Positions 1 to 11,203 are shown, counted from the stretch's first letter. The stretch: DNA of 64,000 nucleotides from Paenibacillus sp. D2_2 (GCF_031199965.1 NZ_CP133605.1:5189001-5253000), one strand, 5' to 3'. Numbers and translations: made by a program. The notes: generated from the letters alone by a model not told the origin.

Positions 1-805
1 CCATTCTGAACAAGCACTTCCGTCGGTGTCGTTGTGCTATCCACCGGGCGCGATTCAGACTTCCACGCACTCGTGTAAATATACATTTGATTCACATGGC
101 TATAACCTTTGTCCGGCTCTGTCCGGTAAGCCTCTTGGTTAATACCAGAGAGTGGGAAGGTTCCCCCATCCGCGGCAAAGACCGTTCCGTTAAACCTAAA
201 CATATCGATCATTGGCGTACCGTCACTGGTCAAAGCAAAAGCATACATCCCTTCAAGCTGAGAAGGAGTCGTGATTACCGTTCCCTGTGATACGGCGCCC
301 CCATCGCTACCCCTTGCCCAGTCATCGGGAAGAAGTCGCCATTAATCCCAGCCACGGCTCCAGTATCATTCGTCATGCCCTGGACCGTTTGTCTAGTCGT
401 TAATTGCCCCCCCTTGCCAGTCATTACATCCATTTGTACATATGGATTCGTTAGATCGACTTCAATCACATCGGTTAGCACATTAACCTGCTTGCCCGAG
501 CGTGTTGTCGTATACTGATATTTTACGAGTTTGGCACCTGAGGTAATCATCTCCTCACTCAGCTTCACCGTTTGTTCAGCTGCCGCATGAGCCTTTGAAG
601 CGTTTCCGCTAAATGGCCCTAAACTCACTACAGGCTGGATCCAGATCAGTCCGGCCATCGTTACTAGCATCAACTTTTTCCCTTGATTCGTCGCCAGGCG
701 CACCCACTTGTTCTCTTTTCTCGTCGCCTCTTGTCCTTGTCCTGTTGCCTCTCTTCTGACTACCATGAAATTTGCTACTCTCCCATCTATTATTTCAATA
801 ATCAT
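1..805 (-). CDS. Secreted phosphodiester glycosidase (NAGPA) domain protein, C-terminus outside window, one frameshift
   Basis: This is the N-terminal part of a secreted protein that runs off the left edge. After a basic N-terminus comes a hydrophobic segment (about residues 45-75 of the longest reading) ending in an AHAA-like signal peptidase site. The following region contains AGINGDFFP, typical of the NAGPA fold, a family known to cleave GlcNAc-phosphodiester bonds; the exact substrate here is unknown. The frame breaks near position 298, in a run of five C. Restoring one base continues the domain as VSQGTVITTPSQLEGMYAF and on to position 1. The start is uncertain: ATG at 805 has a poorly spaced GAGGG, while ATG at 766 has GGGAGAG 11 bases upstream. 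It lies on the far side of a dyad-rich intergenic region from the plus-strand gene at 1363. Confidence 0.75.
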
Positions 806-991
806 CCCTCTAAATGTCTCTCATCAATCTATTACACTATTAATAGACTACATTTATCCCGAAAAGTTACGAAAAAGTAGTAATTTTCTTAGGAGAGAAG
901 GAGAATTGGGGCAGGAGTTGGGGAGAAGCCCGGATAAACTCACTTTTCTAGAACTAATCGCTAGACTACTTGGGAGAATAAGTAGAAATCC

Positions 992-1162
992 TACAACTAA
1001 TTCAGACCGTACTCCCATTCTTCGAGAATTAGTTGTAAATAGTACAACTAAATTTCCCATTTTGCTTCAAACTCGATATTTCAGATAATTTAACTGTAGG
1101 AAATCCAATTATTTTACACCCCTTTCTTATTTGTGAGAATCTAGTTGTACAAAATACAATTA
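992..1162. repeat. Repeated dyad TTAGTTGTA-N5-TACAACTAA
   Basis: A perfect 9-bp inverted repeat with a 5-base spacer lies at 1029-1051. A second copy with the same spacer length lies at 1142-1162 (8-bp arms, one mismatch). A lone TACAACTAA half-site is at 992-1000. All lie in the intergenic region between two divergent genes. They could be operator sites or members of a dispersed repeat family. The rest of 806-1290 shows no other clear feature. Confidence 0.6.
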
Positions 1163-1291
1163 ATGACCACTTATCTCCTCACCTTGCTCTATCACTAGAA
1201 CTCATTCCTATTCCAACTACCTCCCTAACATAGAAAATAGATCATAAATCTGATAGAATAGGAGTAAATTTACATACCTAATGTGGCGTAG

Positions 1292-1331
1292 AACGTCCCA
1301 CCATTCATCAGAATGGTTGGGACGTTTTTTC
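1292..1331 (+). terminator. Intrinsic terminator in the leader of the 1363 gene
   Basis: A stem of about 15 bp (AACGTCCCA-CCATTC pairing with GAATGG-TTGGGACGTT, one bulged T, four-base loop) is followed by TTTTTT on the plus strand. No plus-strand gene lies upstream, so it either attenuates the gene that starts 32 bases later or ends a short untranslated RNA. Confidence 0.75.
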
Positions 1332-1362
1332 GTTCCATAATAATCCTCAGGAGGTATTAAGA

Positions 1363-2036
1363 ATGAATTTCGCAGCAGCACATCAAGCTTTTATCGATAA
1401 GCATGCAGAACAACAACGGGTGAGCGCCGGGGTAGGCTTCTTCGTGGACACGGGCATGGGGAAGCTCTATTTCTTAAAAATGTTTGGTGGCCCCTATTTG
1501 GAAATTTTGAAGATTTGCATCCCGAGTATGAAGTCCTAGATTGGCGCAGGAGATCCTATTTTGGTGATTTTGCATATTTACCCGGCCCTCTTAAATTTAT
1601 GATCGAAATAAAGGGGTACGGTCCGCATGTTCAAGAAATGGATCGTCAAAAATACTGTAACGAACTGAATCGTGAACTCTTCATCCAGACCTTAGGATTC
1701 CGCATCATTTCCTTCGCCTATGACGATGTTTCAGATCGGCCCGAGTTATGTCAGTATTTATTGCAGTCATTACTTAATCGCTACCGAGTCCAGCAACAGC
1801 CCGTACAGCGAACGGTTATGGCGGAATCAGAAATCATAAGGTACGCACTCTCCTCTTCTCGCCAATCCATAAGCCCCAAGGAAATATCGCTTCACTTCCA
1901 AATTGATTACCGTACATCTGTGAAAATGTTGAGAGCCCTATGCAGTAAAGGTTGGCTACTCCCCATACACAGTGGCTCAGGTCAGCGGATTCATCGTTAT
2001 GAATTAGCAAAAAACTCGGTCGATTATTTCACATAA
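1363..2036 (+). CDS. PD-(D/E)XK-like nuclease-fold protein with C-terminal winged helix, one frameshift
   Basis: A GGAGG sits eight bases before ATG 1363. The first frame runs to about 1485, where one missing base (AAAATGTTTGG) shifts the reading; the rest continues from there to 2036, about 225 residues in all. The middle holds DFAYLPGPLKFMIEIKGYG, an Asp followed about 12 residues later by E-I-K, the pattern of the PD-(D/E)XK nuclease fold and DUF559-like proteins. The last 70 residues resemble a winged helix (ISPKEISLHFQIDYRTSVKMLRAL). I do not recognise a characterised homologue; nuclease activity is inferred only from the fold motif. It is a single gene, preceded by an intrinsic terminator and followed by a hairpin shared with the convergent SLH gene. 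Confidence 0.65.
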
Positions 2037-2075
2037 AAAATCAACCTCCTATGCTCTATACAAGCATAGGAGGTT
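2035..2075 (-). terminator. Terminator of the SWM/SLH gene
   Basis: A perfect 13-bp stem (AACCTCCTATGCT / AGCATAGGAGGTT) with a 7-base loop is followed on the minus strand by GATTTTTTATG. It lies 21 bases past the stop of the minus-strand SLH gene and abuts the end of the plus-strand gene, so it may serve both. Confidence 0.85.
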
Positions 2076-2096
2076 GTCATATTGGATAACTATTTA

Positions 2097-5000
2097 TTAA
2101 TTCAACTTATCTAGCACTCGCTTCAGCATTACTACAGCCTGACCACGGGTAGCATAGCCTTGTGGCTGAAAGGTCGTCTGCGTCATTCCTTGAATGATAC
2201 CTTCCTGTACAGCCTTGGCGACGGTCACCTTGTTCTGGATTTTGGCTCCGTCTTTGAACTTCACCAAAATTTGCGTTCCGGAGCTGTTCGACAGATCGTA
2301 CCCGGAATATTCCATCGCCCGTACCATCATCAGCGCCATTTGTTCACGGGTAATATTGCTATTAGGCTTAAATGTTCCATCGGAGTTACCATTAATAATT
2401 CCAGCCTTAGCCGCTGCTCCAATGTAAGCGCCTGTTGCCGAGCCTGGGACTACATCCGGGAAGCGACGCGCGCTCGATTCATCTCCGTCCAGCCCAAGCC
2501 CCTTAACGATGAATACCGCAAATTCTGCCCGAGTGATATTCTTGTCCGGTTCGAATTTCGTGCTGTTTTTCGACCGCGGCTCAACAATTAATTTACTTGC
2601 GAGTTCAGCGATTTCATTCTTCGCCCAATGCTTATTAATGTCATCAAAATAGCTATAACCTACAGCAGGTCCGATCACAGTATTGCCGCCAACAACGCCT
2701 GTAAATACAACCCCGGCTCCGCGAGTGCTTGCTTTTGATGGCGTGTATGCCGCGACACCAGAACCCATGTCGTACTTGATCAACGACGCCGTGCTTGCCG
2801 GTACTTGCTTCGTAGTGTAAATATATATCTTTCCTTTATGCGCCACTTCCGCCGAGGTGGTGGTGCCTGCGACATTAGCATTAATATATACTTCTACCGG
2901 ATCACCCAGGGCGCTGATTGTAATCGCCCCGTTGGAGGATAGAGCCGGAAGTTGTACCTTTGGCACAGATTCCATCCGAATTGTAAGACTAACCGAAGCA
3001 AACGAATTTGTGCTTACCAATCGCGAAATATCCGTAAAAGGAATCTTCTCTATCGGAAGCTCGTAAAGAACATCCCCATACCTGATTGCCAACGACGCTA
3101 TCTTCCCGCTGCTGTACAGGTCCATCAACGGATTTAGCGGCACGGCTACTTCTGCAGCCTTCTCGGTAGAAGGAACCTCGAATACTAGTAATTTCTGAGT
3201 TCCAGGAGTACTGCCTATAAAACCGAGCGACTCTTTTAACTTCGCGCTGTCCAGCGTATATTTCGTTATCATCTGGCCGTATCGCGAACGGTCTACCGAG
3301 GTCTGGGCCGTATTCAAAGCCAATCCATAGCCGGAAAGGCCAAAATCATTGCTTGACCAAAAACTTAAATACGATGGTTGTCCACTACTTCCCGGCGTTG
3401 TCGTCGTATCTGCCTCCGTCAAGTTCGTAACCTGGCATGCTGCTGTAGCCCTTCATCACATTCCCTGCATTGTCATACAGCATCGTGCCGCTCGACATAT
3501 AGGATACGAGCACAGACTGTCCCGCTTTTACCGGATTGACGAGCTTCAACGTAACGGTGTCTCCGCTTACGCTGGCAGATTGCAGACTTTGACTCGTATT
3601 ATCTAGATCAACATAGAACTGATTGATCGGAAATACCGCAACTGATTTCAAGGATGAAGTATAACTAATCGTTATCGTATCGCCACGTACTATAGCGGAG
3701 CGAATGCCTTCGATTACTACATTGTACTGAACGGGCTCCAAATTGATATATCCGGCCAGGTTACCGTTCAGATCGGCAATCCCGTCAATACCCGATACAT
3801 AGGAAATAGTTACATTTTGTCCCTGTGCAAAGGAAGATGCCAACGTCAAGAACACCTGATTCGATACAATCTCTACATTGGTTACATACACCGGTGAATT
3901 GTTCACAAGTACAGAAAACTGGCTCTTCATCGGGATGTCAGTTGTACTTAAGGCTTCATTATAGGTTAAAATGATCTTATTTCCCGATCCTTCCGAACGC
4001 TTCAGAACCGGAGGCTTCGTATCATAGGTGTTTCTAACGTAATAATCGCGAAACGCCGCGATATTCTGTCCGTTATAATCTTGCAGCGGATAATCACCGG
4101 GAGTATACGATACTTTCACCGCATCTCCATCAGATACCGAGGATCTTAAATAAAGTGTAACCACGGAGCCGCTTTGGTCAATTCGGTCAATACTTCGCGA
4201 GCTTCCATTTACATCTACCCTAAATTGTTCATAGGCGTAACGGGAGACGCTTTTTAAAGAATCACTAAAATGCAAGGTTAGAGTCGAACCTGAGACATAT
4301 CCGTCTTCTGGTTTTGGTAGTACTGAATCTACTCCGTTCGTCACAACTTTGCCGGAGAACGAAGCAGCTACATTACCGTTCAAATCCTGAACCGGGCGTA
4401 CTCCGCTACCTGTGTAACTTATCTGTATATTTTGCCCTACAGCAACCCCTGTTTGTAAAGTGACATATACACTCGAACCAGAGATGTATGAGTTGCTGAT
4501 ACGACGCGTTTCCCCATTTACAGTTACTGCAAAACTGGAGGTGAGCAGATTAATGGATGAGTCCAATGTTTTGTTATACTGAAGCCTAATCGAAGTATTA
4601 CTTTGCATCACGGCACTTTGTAACACTGGAGCAGTTCTATCCGTTACACTCGTCTGGAAGGTCCAGCTATTCGAACCACTTAATCCATTAAAGTTTGTGC
4701 CTGTTGCCTTATCTACGACAGCTTCTTTGTCTATATCGATGTAATACACTGTTCCTTCTCGAAGATTGCTTTCAGGCTTAATTGTTAGCTTCGTACCAGG
4801 TAGCTGTAATTGTTGCCGGTATAGTTGAATTGGAGCCTTGCTGTCTTAGAGTAACCTTACCTGGATTATTCAATATTATCTCGCGGTTAAAAGTAGCTAC
4901 CATATTGCTAGTGATAGATACACTTGTACTGCCATCACTAGGGCTTAAGCTAAACTTCAACACATCGGATGCGGATGTCCCAGTTGTGAATGACCACGTT

Positions 5001-6070
5001 TGTGGCCCTGGTGTTTCATTTCCATCCATATCTTTAAAGGCACCCTTAGGTACACTTACCGTATAAGTCGTATTATAGCTCAGTGTTGGCCAACTAATGG
5101 CGATACTGCTCGTTCCTCCCCGTTACATTGGCCGAGGTAACATCGATTTGTGACTTATATGAACCGCTTTTATCTTGAATCGTAATACTTCCATTGCTTG
5201 GATATACGGGCCGTGTGAAATTCAACTGCCCTTTTGTCTTAATATCTACTCCACTGGCGCCATTCTTCGGCGTTGTCGGATTTGACCCATTCCACCCAAC
5301 AGCTGATCCTTGTACATCGAAGTACCACACCTGGGCGCTACTGATTCCAGCATAATATTGCTCATCCACATCTTTAAAGGCATTCATATCAATTAAAATA
5401 TAATAACGTTCTCCCGCAACGAGTCCATTTACTGTAAAAGAAGCTTTAGCTCCGTCAATTTCCACTTTATTTGCCGGAAACTTAATCGACTCATTTGTGG
5501 ATGCTCGTACCAGCGACACCTGGCCACTACCAGCTAGAACAGGTTTATTGAACGTTATGCTAAATTTCTGAGAACTTCCTGGCACCGTAGACTGTGTTAC
5601 CGGCGAAAAGGGTGAGGAGTCAGCAAGTACTGGTGCTTTGCTCCCGCATTGCTTAAGGTCGTAAACGTAAGGTCAATCGCTTCGGATTTCACGGCTTCTT
5701 TTGCCGCATCTACGAATGCACCTTCTTTTCCTACCACATGATATGTTGTGTTGTAATCTAAGCTACCGCCAGGAAGCGCGATTTCCATCCCCCTGATCAC
5801 GTACCCTTGCGGCGTAATTTCCTTACTGACCAACTCTTCCTCGCTCTTGTCACCATTTACTTTGAATACGGTAATCGTTCCATTCCCTTCTCGAACGTTC
5901 CGATCAAAAGTAAGTTGAATGGCTTTGATTCCTACTGCTACCCCTTTATCCCCATTAGTAGGGGTAACAGCCACTTTAAACGAAGTTTCTTCTGCCGCCG
6001 ATACGATCACTCCTAGCAACGTATTCAGCACCAGAATTATAGCTAATGCTACTGATAATTTTCTTCTCAT
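2097..6070 (-). CDS. Large secreted SWM-repeat / Ig-like / SLH cell-surface protein, four frameshifts
   Basis: About 1,325 residues once rejoined. ATG 6070 is preferred to the TTG at 6079 because AGGAAGG lies nine bases before it. A signal peptide (MRRKLSVALAIILVLN...) is followed by three or four Ig-like Big_5 domains with repeated LTF..N/YNTTY motifs. Then come four SWM (SwmB-like) repeats of about 100 residues, each ending in a DLNGN or similar turn. Three SLH domains at the C-terminus carry ITRAEFA, ITREQMA and ATRGQAV in the usual TRAE positions. SLH trimers bind the pyruvylated wall polymer made by the csaB cluster in this window. Frames break near 5637, 5108, 4800 and 3425. It is either a pseudogene or, more likely, a sequence with uncorrected indels, since no stop occurs within any domain once frames are joined. 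Confidence 0.8.
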
Positions 6071-6189
6071 TTCTAGCAACCTTCCTCTCTCTATCTATTC
6101 TCACTGGTATATGTAAAACAGCCACATGGCGAGTATACGTACACTTACTATTATTAACGGCAAAAATCGCTACCAAGTTTAGGAATGGG

Positions 6190-6238
6190 CAAAATAAAAA
6201 CGGATATCCACTTCCCGGTAGGAATTGAATATCCGTTT
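6190..6238 (-). terminator. metK terminator
   Basis: A 10-bp outer stem (AAACGGATAT / ATATCCGTTT) with a weaker inner stem is followed by TTTTATTTT on the minus strand, 27 bases after the metK stop. Confidence 0.7.
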
Positions 6239-6264
6239 ATTTACTTCATAAATATTTCCGCAAT

Positions 6265-7466
6265 TTAGATACCGGCTTGCTCTTTCAAAGCCTCTGCCTT
6301 ATCTAGACGCTCCCAAGGCAAGTCTAGATCTGTACGGCCAAAATGTCCGTAAGCCGCTGTCTGACGATAAATCGGACGGCGCAGATCCAGCATGCGAATA
6401 ATACCCGCTGGACGAAGATCGAAATTGTTGCGCACAAGCTCAACCAGCTTCTCTTCCGGAACTTTACCTGTACCGTAAGTATCTACGTTGATCGATACCG
6501 GAGTCGCAACACCGATTGCATAAGCCAGTTGGATTTCAACCTTATCAGCCAACCCTGCAGCTACGAGGTTCTTCGCAACATAACGGGCAGCGTACGCAGC
6601 AGAACGGTCCACCTTCGTCGGATCCTTACCGGAGAAGGCACCGCCGCCATGACGTGCATATCCGCCATAGGTGTCAACGATGATCTTACGGCCTGTAAGC
6701 CCCGCATCCCCTTGCGGTCCACCGATAACGAAGCGGCCAGTTGGGTTAATATAGTACTTCGTCTCTTCATCAAGCAGTTCTGCAGGAACTACTGGAAGAA
6801 TGACTTGCTCTTTAATATCTTTTTGAATTTGTTCCAATGTAATATCTTCAGCATGCTGCGTAGATACTACAATCGTATCGACACGCTTCGGCTTGCCATC
6901 CACGTATTCGATAGTAACTTGCGTCTTGCCATCAGGACGAAGATAGTCAAGTGAACCATCTTTGCGTACCTCAGAGAGACGGCGAGCAATACGATGAGAC
7001 AGTGCAATCGGAAGCGGCATAAGTTCAGGTGTCTCATTTGTCGCAAAGCCGAACATAAGGCCCTGGTCACCTGCACCAATGTTTTCCGTTTCCTTATCCA
7101 TTTGTGCCGGATCACGATGTTCAAGTGCTGCGTTGACCCCTTGAGCGATATCCGCAGATTGTTCATTTAAGGATGTAAGTACCGCACAAGTATTATAGTC
7201 AAAACCGTACTTGGCACGAGTATAACCAATCTCTTTGATGGTGTTACGTACGATTGAAGGGATATCTACATATTCCGATTTCGTGCTGATCTCGCCAATG
7301 ACAAGTACAAGACCTGTAGCTACGGACACCTCACAAGCTACCGCGCATTTGGATCATTCTCCAGGAATGCATCAAGCACCGCATCGGAGATCTGATCACA
7401 AATCTTATCCGGATGCCCTTCGGTTACGGACTCGGATGTGAATAAATGTCGCCCTTGAATGGACAT
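6265..7466 (-). CDS. metK: S-adenosylmethionine synthetase, one frameshift
   Basis: MetK makes S-adenosylmethionine from methionine and ATP in the cytoplasm. ATG 7466 follows GGGAGGTTGATTTA. The N-terminus [19 protein letters not shown] holds the ATP-binding EGHPDK motif. Later motifs include [12 protein letters not shown] and [16 protein letters not shown], the phosphate-binding loop. After residue 43 the frame breaks at about 7341 (GCGCGG-TAG, where GCGCGGGTAG is expected). With that one base restored the protein is exactly 400 residues, the family's usual length. MetK is essential in most bacteria, so the break is probably a sequence error. No S-box riboswitch core is seen upstream. Confidence 0.95.
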
Positions 7467-7556
7467 TAAATCAACCTCCCCATATGAATAGTATGGCATT
7501 CAATACTATATATTAGTAATGAATTCGAGGAGTTCAGGTCCAGACAGAACCTAAAA

Positions 7557-7592
7557 ATCAAAAAATGAACCTTTTCCTGAGCGGAAAAGGTT
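7557..7592 (-). terminator. Intrinsic terminator between the SASP gene and metK
   Basis: A perfect 10-bp stem (AACCTTTTCC / GGAAAAGGTT, five-base loop) is followed by CATTTTTTGATTTTT on the minus strand. It lies 80 bases after the SASP stop, so it can end that transcript. It also lies just downstream of a good sigma-A promoter (7615-7643), where it would act as an attenuator for metK. Confidence 0.85.
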
Positions 7593-7614
7593 GATTTGAC
7601 AATCCTCAAAAGTC

Positions 7615-7643
7615 ATATTAGCGTATTTAGAAGTTCATGTCAA
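7615..7643 (-). promoter_or_regulatory. Sigma-A promoter upstream of metK
   Basis: TTGACA (7638-7643) and TAATAT (7615-7620) are separated by exactly 17 bases on the minus strand. Transcription would start near 7608, about 140 bases before metK, and meet the terminator within 50 bases. Confidence 0.65.
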
Positions 7644-7671
7644 AATAAAATGAGACAATTACAGTTGGAAC

Positions 7672-7941
7672 TTACAAGGAAAAGTCCCGTTCTGCCTGGG
7701 CAACAAGTCGCTTGGTAATCTCTCCGCCTACGGAACCAACCTCACGGGAAGTTAAATGTCCCCAGTAGCCTCCGCTAGACGAACCGCCCAAAGCCCCCAG
7801 CTCACCGGCAAATTCAGTATCCGTACCACCTGCACCGTCTGCTCCACCAACAGGCAATCCAAATTCTGCAGCGATCTCATATTTCCATTGATTCAACACT
7901 TCGCGACTCTCAGGAACAACTTTACGATTACTTCTTGCCAT
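7672..7941 (-). CDS. Alpha/beta-type small acid-soluble spore protein
   Basis: This 89-residue protein belongs to the DNA-binding SASP family that coats and protects spore DNA in the forespore. The start is ATG 7941, preceded by AGGAGGTG at a 10-base distance; a longer upstream reading has no such site. Typical features are VPESREVLNQWKYEIAAEFG near the N-terminus, TEFAGELG (like the TEFASE germination-protease cleavage site), and GYWGHLTSREVGSVGGEITKRLV at the C-terminus split over the two DNA-binding helices. The middle is richer in Gly and Ser than classical SspA/B. It is a monocistronic gene with its own terminator. Confidence 0.93.
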   Translation of the reverse strand: MARSNRKVVPESREVLNQWKYEIAAEFGLPVGGADGAGGTDTEFAGELGALGGSSSGGYWGHLTSREVGSVGGEITKRLVAQAERDFSL

Positions 7942-7977
7942 GACTTGATACACCTCCTGATTATTGTGGGTCAGGAA

Positions 7978-7984
7978 TAGTATG
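7978..7984 (-). promoter_or_regulatory. Possible sigma-G -10 element for the SASP gene
   Basis: CATACTA on the minus strand, 37 bases before the SASP start, fits the forespore sigma-G -10 pattern. The matching -35 (GATTA at 17 bases) is weak, so this is tentative. Confidence 0.3.
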
Positions 7985-8034
7985 TGTCTAGTACATGGCA
8001 CTAATCGTATTAATGTTTGTTACTTATGGAAGTA

Positions 8035-8579
8035 TTACTTAATTTGATATCCGCCACGAACCATAACCGTCAGATTATGGGTATCTCCTTCTTGCACTTG
8101 AATACCCGGCCTGCTCTTGGGAAAGATAACAAATGATTATTCGATACCGCGCGACCGTTAGTAATGTCTACTCCATCGGTCAAATCAGCGACACCGTTCT
8201 TATCTTCACTATAAATCGCAGCTTTACCCGCACGAACAATAAATTCCGTACCAGCTGAAGCGATCAGAATCTGTCCCGGCTTCACATCCACAATTTTCAC
8301 CTCATCGCCTGCAGAGGATGTAGAAGAACCATTATCTCCGCCATCTGGTTTAGATGGCTCTGTAGGCGTCGTAGGAGCCGTTGGTGCTGTGCTGCCTCCA
8401 CCTTTCAAAGCTTGTTGAATAGCTTGATCTACATAACTCTTCGTCACGACCGGATCATCCGAAGTTCCAGGCTGATTCGTCACACCTGCTCCCTCTGCGC
8501 GTAAATTCATTAATGACCCTGCCCATAAACTCCCGCCAATCAATACAACTGCGGCTGTCACTTTCCATGCTGTCTTCAT
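8035..8579 (-). CDS. Secreted or membrane-anchored protein of unknown function, one frameshift
   Basis: Two ATGs lie in tandem at 8582 and 8579. AGGAGG is six bases before the second, which I prefer, giving about 181 residues. A hydrophobic segment (residues 6-25) looks like a signal peptide or anchor. A short helical stretch (SYVDQAIQQAL) and a Pro/Thr/Ser-rich linker (about 55-90) follow, then a compact C-terminal domain of about 85 residues. The visible frame ends in FKCKKEIPII, but one missing base near 8106 (in CCGGG) restores IQVQEGDTHNLTVMVRGGY and a stop at 8035. I do not recognise the family. The neighbours, a SASP gene and surface-protein genes, give no firm clue. Confidence 0.7.
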
Positions 8580-8648
8580 CATGTTCCTCCTCTATATCCC
8601 TATAAGTCTATTACTTCTAATGATAGTGGTTTTGATAGATTGGAACAA

Positions 8649-8673
8649 GCAAAAATCCCCGAGAGGGGATTTT
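8649..8673 (-). terminator. Terminator of the 839-residue secreted protein gene
   Basis: A stem AAAATCCCC / GGGGATTTT with loop TCTC is followed by T on the minus strand, just 13 bases past the stop codon at 8686. Confidence 0.85.
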
Positions 8674-8685
8674 ATGCTTCTGAAC

Positions 8686-11203
8686 CTATTCTTCAACTGT
8701 AGAATAATAATTGAATCCTTGTGTGCCAAGCAGTAATTTCTGACCTTGGAACACATCATAAATATTCAGTTTAAAGCTACCGATCTTACGATCCTGGAAA
8801 ACAGCGTCTTCAAAGCTGAATCCAGCACTACCGCCATTCATCAATTTCAAGTCTGTCTCAGGAGTAAATTCCTTCTCAAAAGTACGGCCGGATGAATCAA
8901 CAACCTCGAACAAATACTTATGACCAAACTCTCCAATGTTATATTCCATATCCCGTTTCTGATTATATTCAAAATTCAGATATACGGAAGTGGATCCATT
9001 TAGAGTAGCTTTCACACTCTTAACAGTCAGTGTATACGGGAACAGATCCAGATCAGATAGATTACCTCTGCTGTTTGGTGCACTAACTCCTAACTCTAGT
9101 GCAGCCGCATTAATATATCCGGTCGGCACTTCCTTAACAGTTGACAATTTGTTATCTGTGATACCTTCCCCTATAATCAGCTTCATATCGCTTGCTGTAA
9201 TCTTTTTCGGAATTTTAGCCCACAGCGTAACAATACTCTTCTCTTCCGGTCCAGAGGATGTTTCAATCTGACTGACCGTAGCCTTGTAAGTTTGACCCCC
9301 AGATGCTTGATAGGAACCTGGCAAATTGTGAAAGATCGATTTGATGATCCTCTTTGTTAGTTACCTCAAGGTCCGTATAAATTAGATCGGAGCCAGCCCC
9401 ATTGTACACAAACGAACGAAGTACTCTGATGCCTTCCTTATGACCTTCAGTATCAATAGAATAAGTCTCACCGTTTGCAATAGTAGATAATTGCGGAACA
9501 GCTCCAGCATGACTGAATTGCATCCATTCTGAAGTACTCTCGCCTACTTTTTGCAATAAAGAAATTTGAAGCTGACTAAAATCAAGATAATTTGGAACCT
9601 TGGATATTACATACACGTCCGTGGACATATTGCCACCCAACAAACCTACGCTCTGAGTAGTAATTAATTTGGAGTCGGAAGTAAGCTTGGCCTGATCGAC
9701 TTTAAGTTGTCCTGTAAGCTCCGGAAGTAATATCGTTTTAAAACTAGGGTTATAAATAGTAATTCTTGCAGAGACAAGATCACTGTCGCTCCAAGGCAAT
9801 CTCTGCAAGGAAGACAACTTGAATCCTACGAGACCCTGACTGGTCTGAACAAATTGTTGCTGGCCAATCATGTTCTGCATCGATTGTATTTCAGGCATTG
9901 CAAAGATCCCTACTGGATAGCTGAAACTATCTTTCACATCCTCTGCTGCCGGCAAACTCATGAACAACTGTGGATCAACTGCACTTACGTTGGCAGGAAT
10001 CGTCACATTAAATGAGATTGTCTTCTCTTCAAGAGGTTGTAACGATAAGTTATCAATAACTTGCGAATCGATTGGCAAGCGGTAACCATCTGAAGTTTGC
10101 AAATCAAATTGATACTTAGGAATTTTCACAGTTGTTCCGCTTGTATTTCTTAATACTACTCGAATCGATAAATCATGTTCATCGAAGCTTTGCAGCATCG
10201 ATGCCCCATTAACACGAACCGCGATTTTTCCATTGCCTATGGAGATGAACTTATCTGTATTTGCCTCAATAGCAAGTGACTTATTAGCTACACTCGGCAA
10301 TTGCATCGTTGCAATTGGCAAGCTAAGTTTTGCAGTCTCGTCATCCTGGACCAATTGCAGCTCCATTTTGTCCAACTTGATACTTTTTGGAATTTTTGTC
10401 ATTAAATTTAAAGTTTTATTATCCTGTGGCTGTATTTTATAATCCGAACTGGTTGGATCAGCCGTCAATGGATAACTGGCACCGCTAGCTGTTTTAATAA
10501 CAAACTTCACTTTTGGATCTTCAAAGATTTTGTAGCCAATATTCTGCAGGTTCAAACCCACACTAACATAGTTATAATCACCGGAAGCAAATGCAGCGAC
10601 CTGATTTACTTTCGCTTTAACCGGTGTATCGAACACTTTCAATGTTTTCGATTGATTCGCTGGGGTGGATGTCAGATAGGAGGCTGGAATCTTAAATTGG
10701 CCTTTTAAGCTTTCATAACCAGTTTGACTGAAATCCCATTTTATCACTTGAAAGACAAGGTCGCTGATCTTCGTATTCTTACCGACTTTGGCCACAAAGG
10801 TCAATGTCGTAGAAGACCCCGCAGACAGCTTCTTCTTATCTTTATCTTTCGTCATTAAGGTTGTACTATATTTCGTTCCACTGGCCGTTTTCACTTTCGA
10901 CCAATAATCTAATAAATCCAACGTCTTTCCATCACCATTTTTGATAGTCAACGTATACGTAAGTATGCTTTCTTCATCCAAGGTTAAAATATTCACATCT
11001 GTTAGAGATGCAGTGCTCTTGGCGGAAATCTTCACAGGTTGAAGATTTGCTAATGTATGTACAGTCGTAGTTGTCTGTTTCGTTGCCGGATTCGTAGTAG
11101 ATTTAGTCGTTGTTGCTCCCGCTGCCAATGCACCTTGAGAGTTTGTCAGCAGCATCGCTATCCCAATCGTCGCTGCTAGTGCAGAAGTTTTTTTCTTTTC
11201 CAA
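8686..11203 (-). CDS. Secreted multi-repeat beta-sandwich protein, one frameshift
   Basis: The start is TTG 11203, seven bases after GAGGAGG. The first 28 residues form a signal peptide ending ...GALAAGA. The rest, about 810 residues, appears to be five or six related beta-sandwich units of roughly 130-190 residues. Each has an alternating hydrophobic pattern such as LTYTLTIKNGDGKTLDLLDY, LSIRVVLRNTSGTTVKIPKY, or ARITIYNPSFKTILLPEL. No SLH, LPXTG or lipobox is seen, so attachment to the wall is unclear. The frame breaks near 9320 and resumes as PGSYQASGGQTYKATVSQ. Its position next to the S-layer gene suggests a surface-layer accessory protein, but that is inference. A decayed copy of its N-terminal unit lies at 11691-11875. 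Confidence 0.75.

Noticed and set aside
708-1088. 126-codon plus-strand ORF crossing the dyad region
   Set aside because: No ribosome site, composition like AT-rich non-coding DNA, and it overlaps the start of the glycosidase gene.
7467-7671. SAM riboswitch before metK
   Set aside because: I looked for the S-box core elements on the minus strand and could not find them; only a promoter and a terminator are visible.
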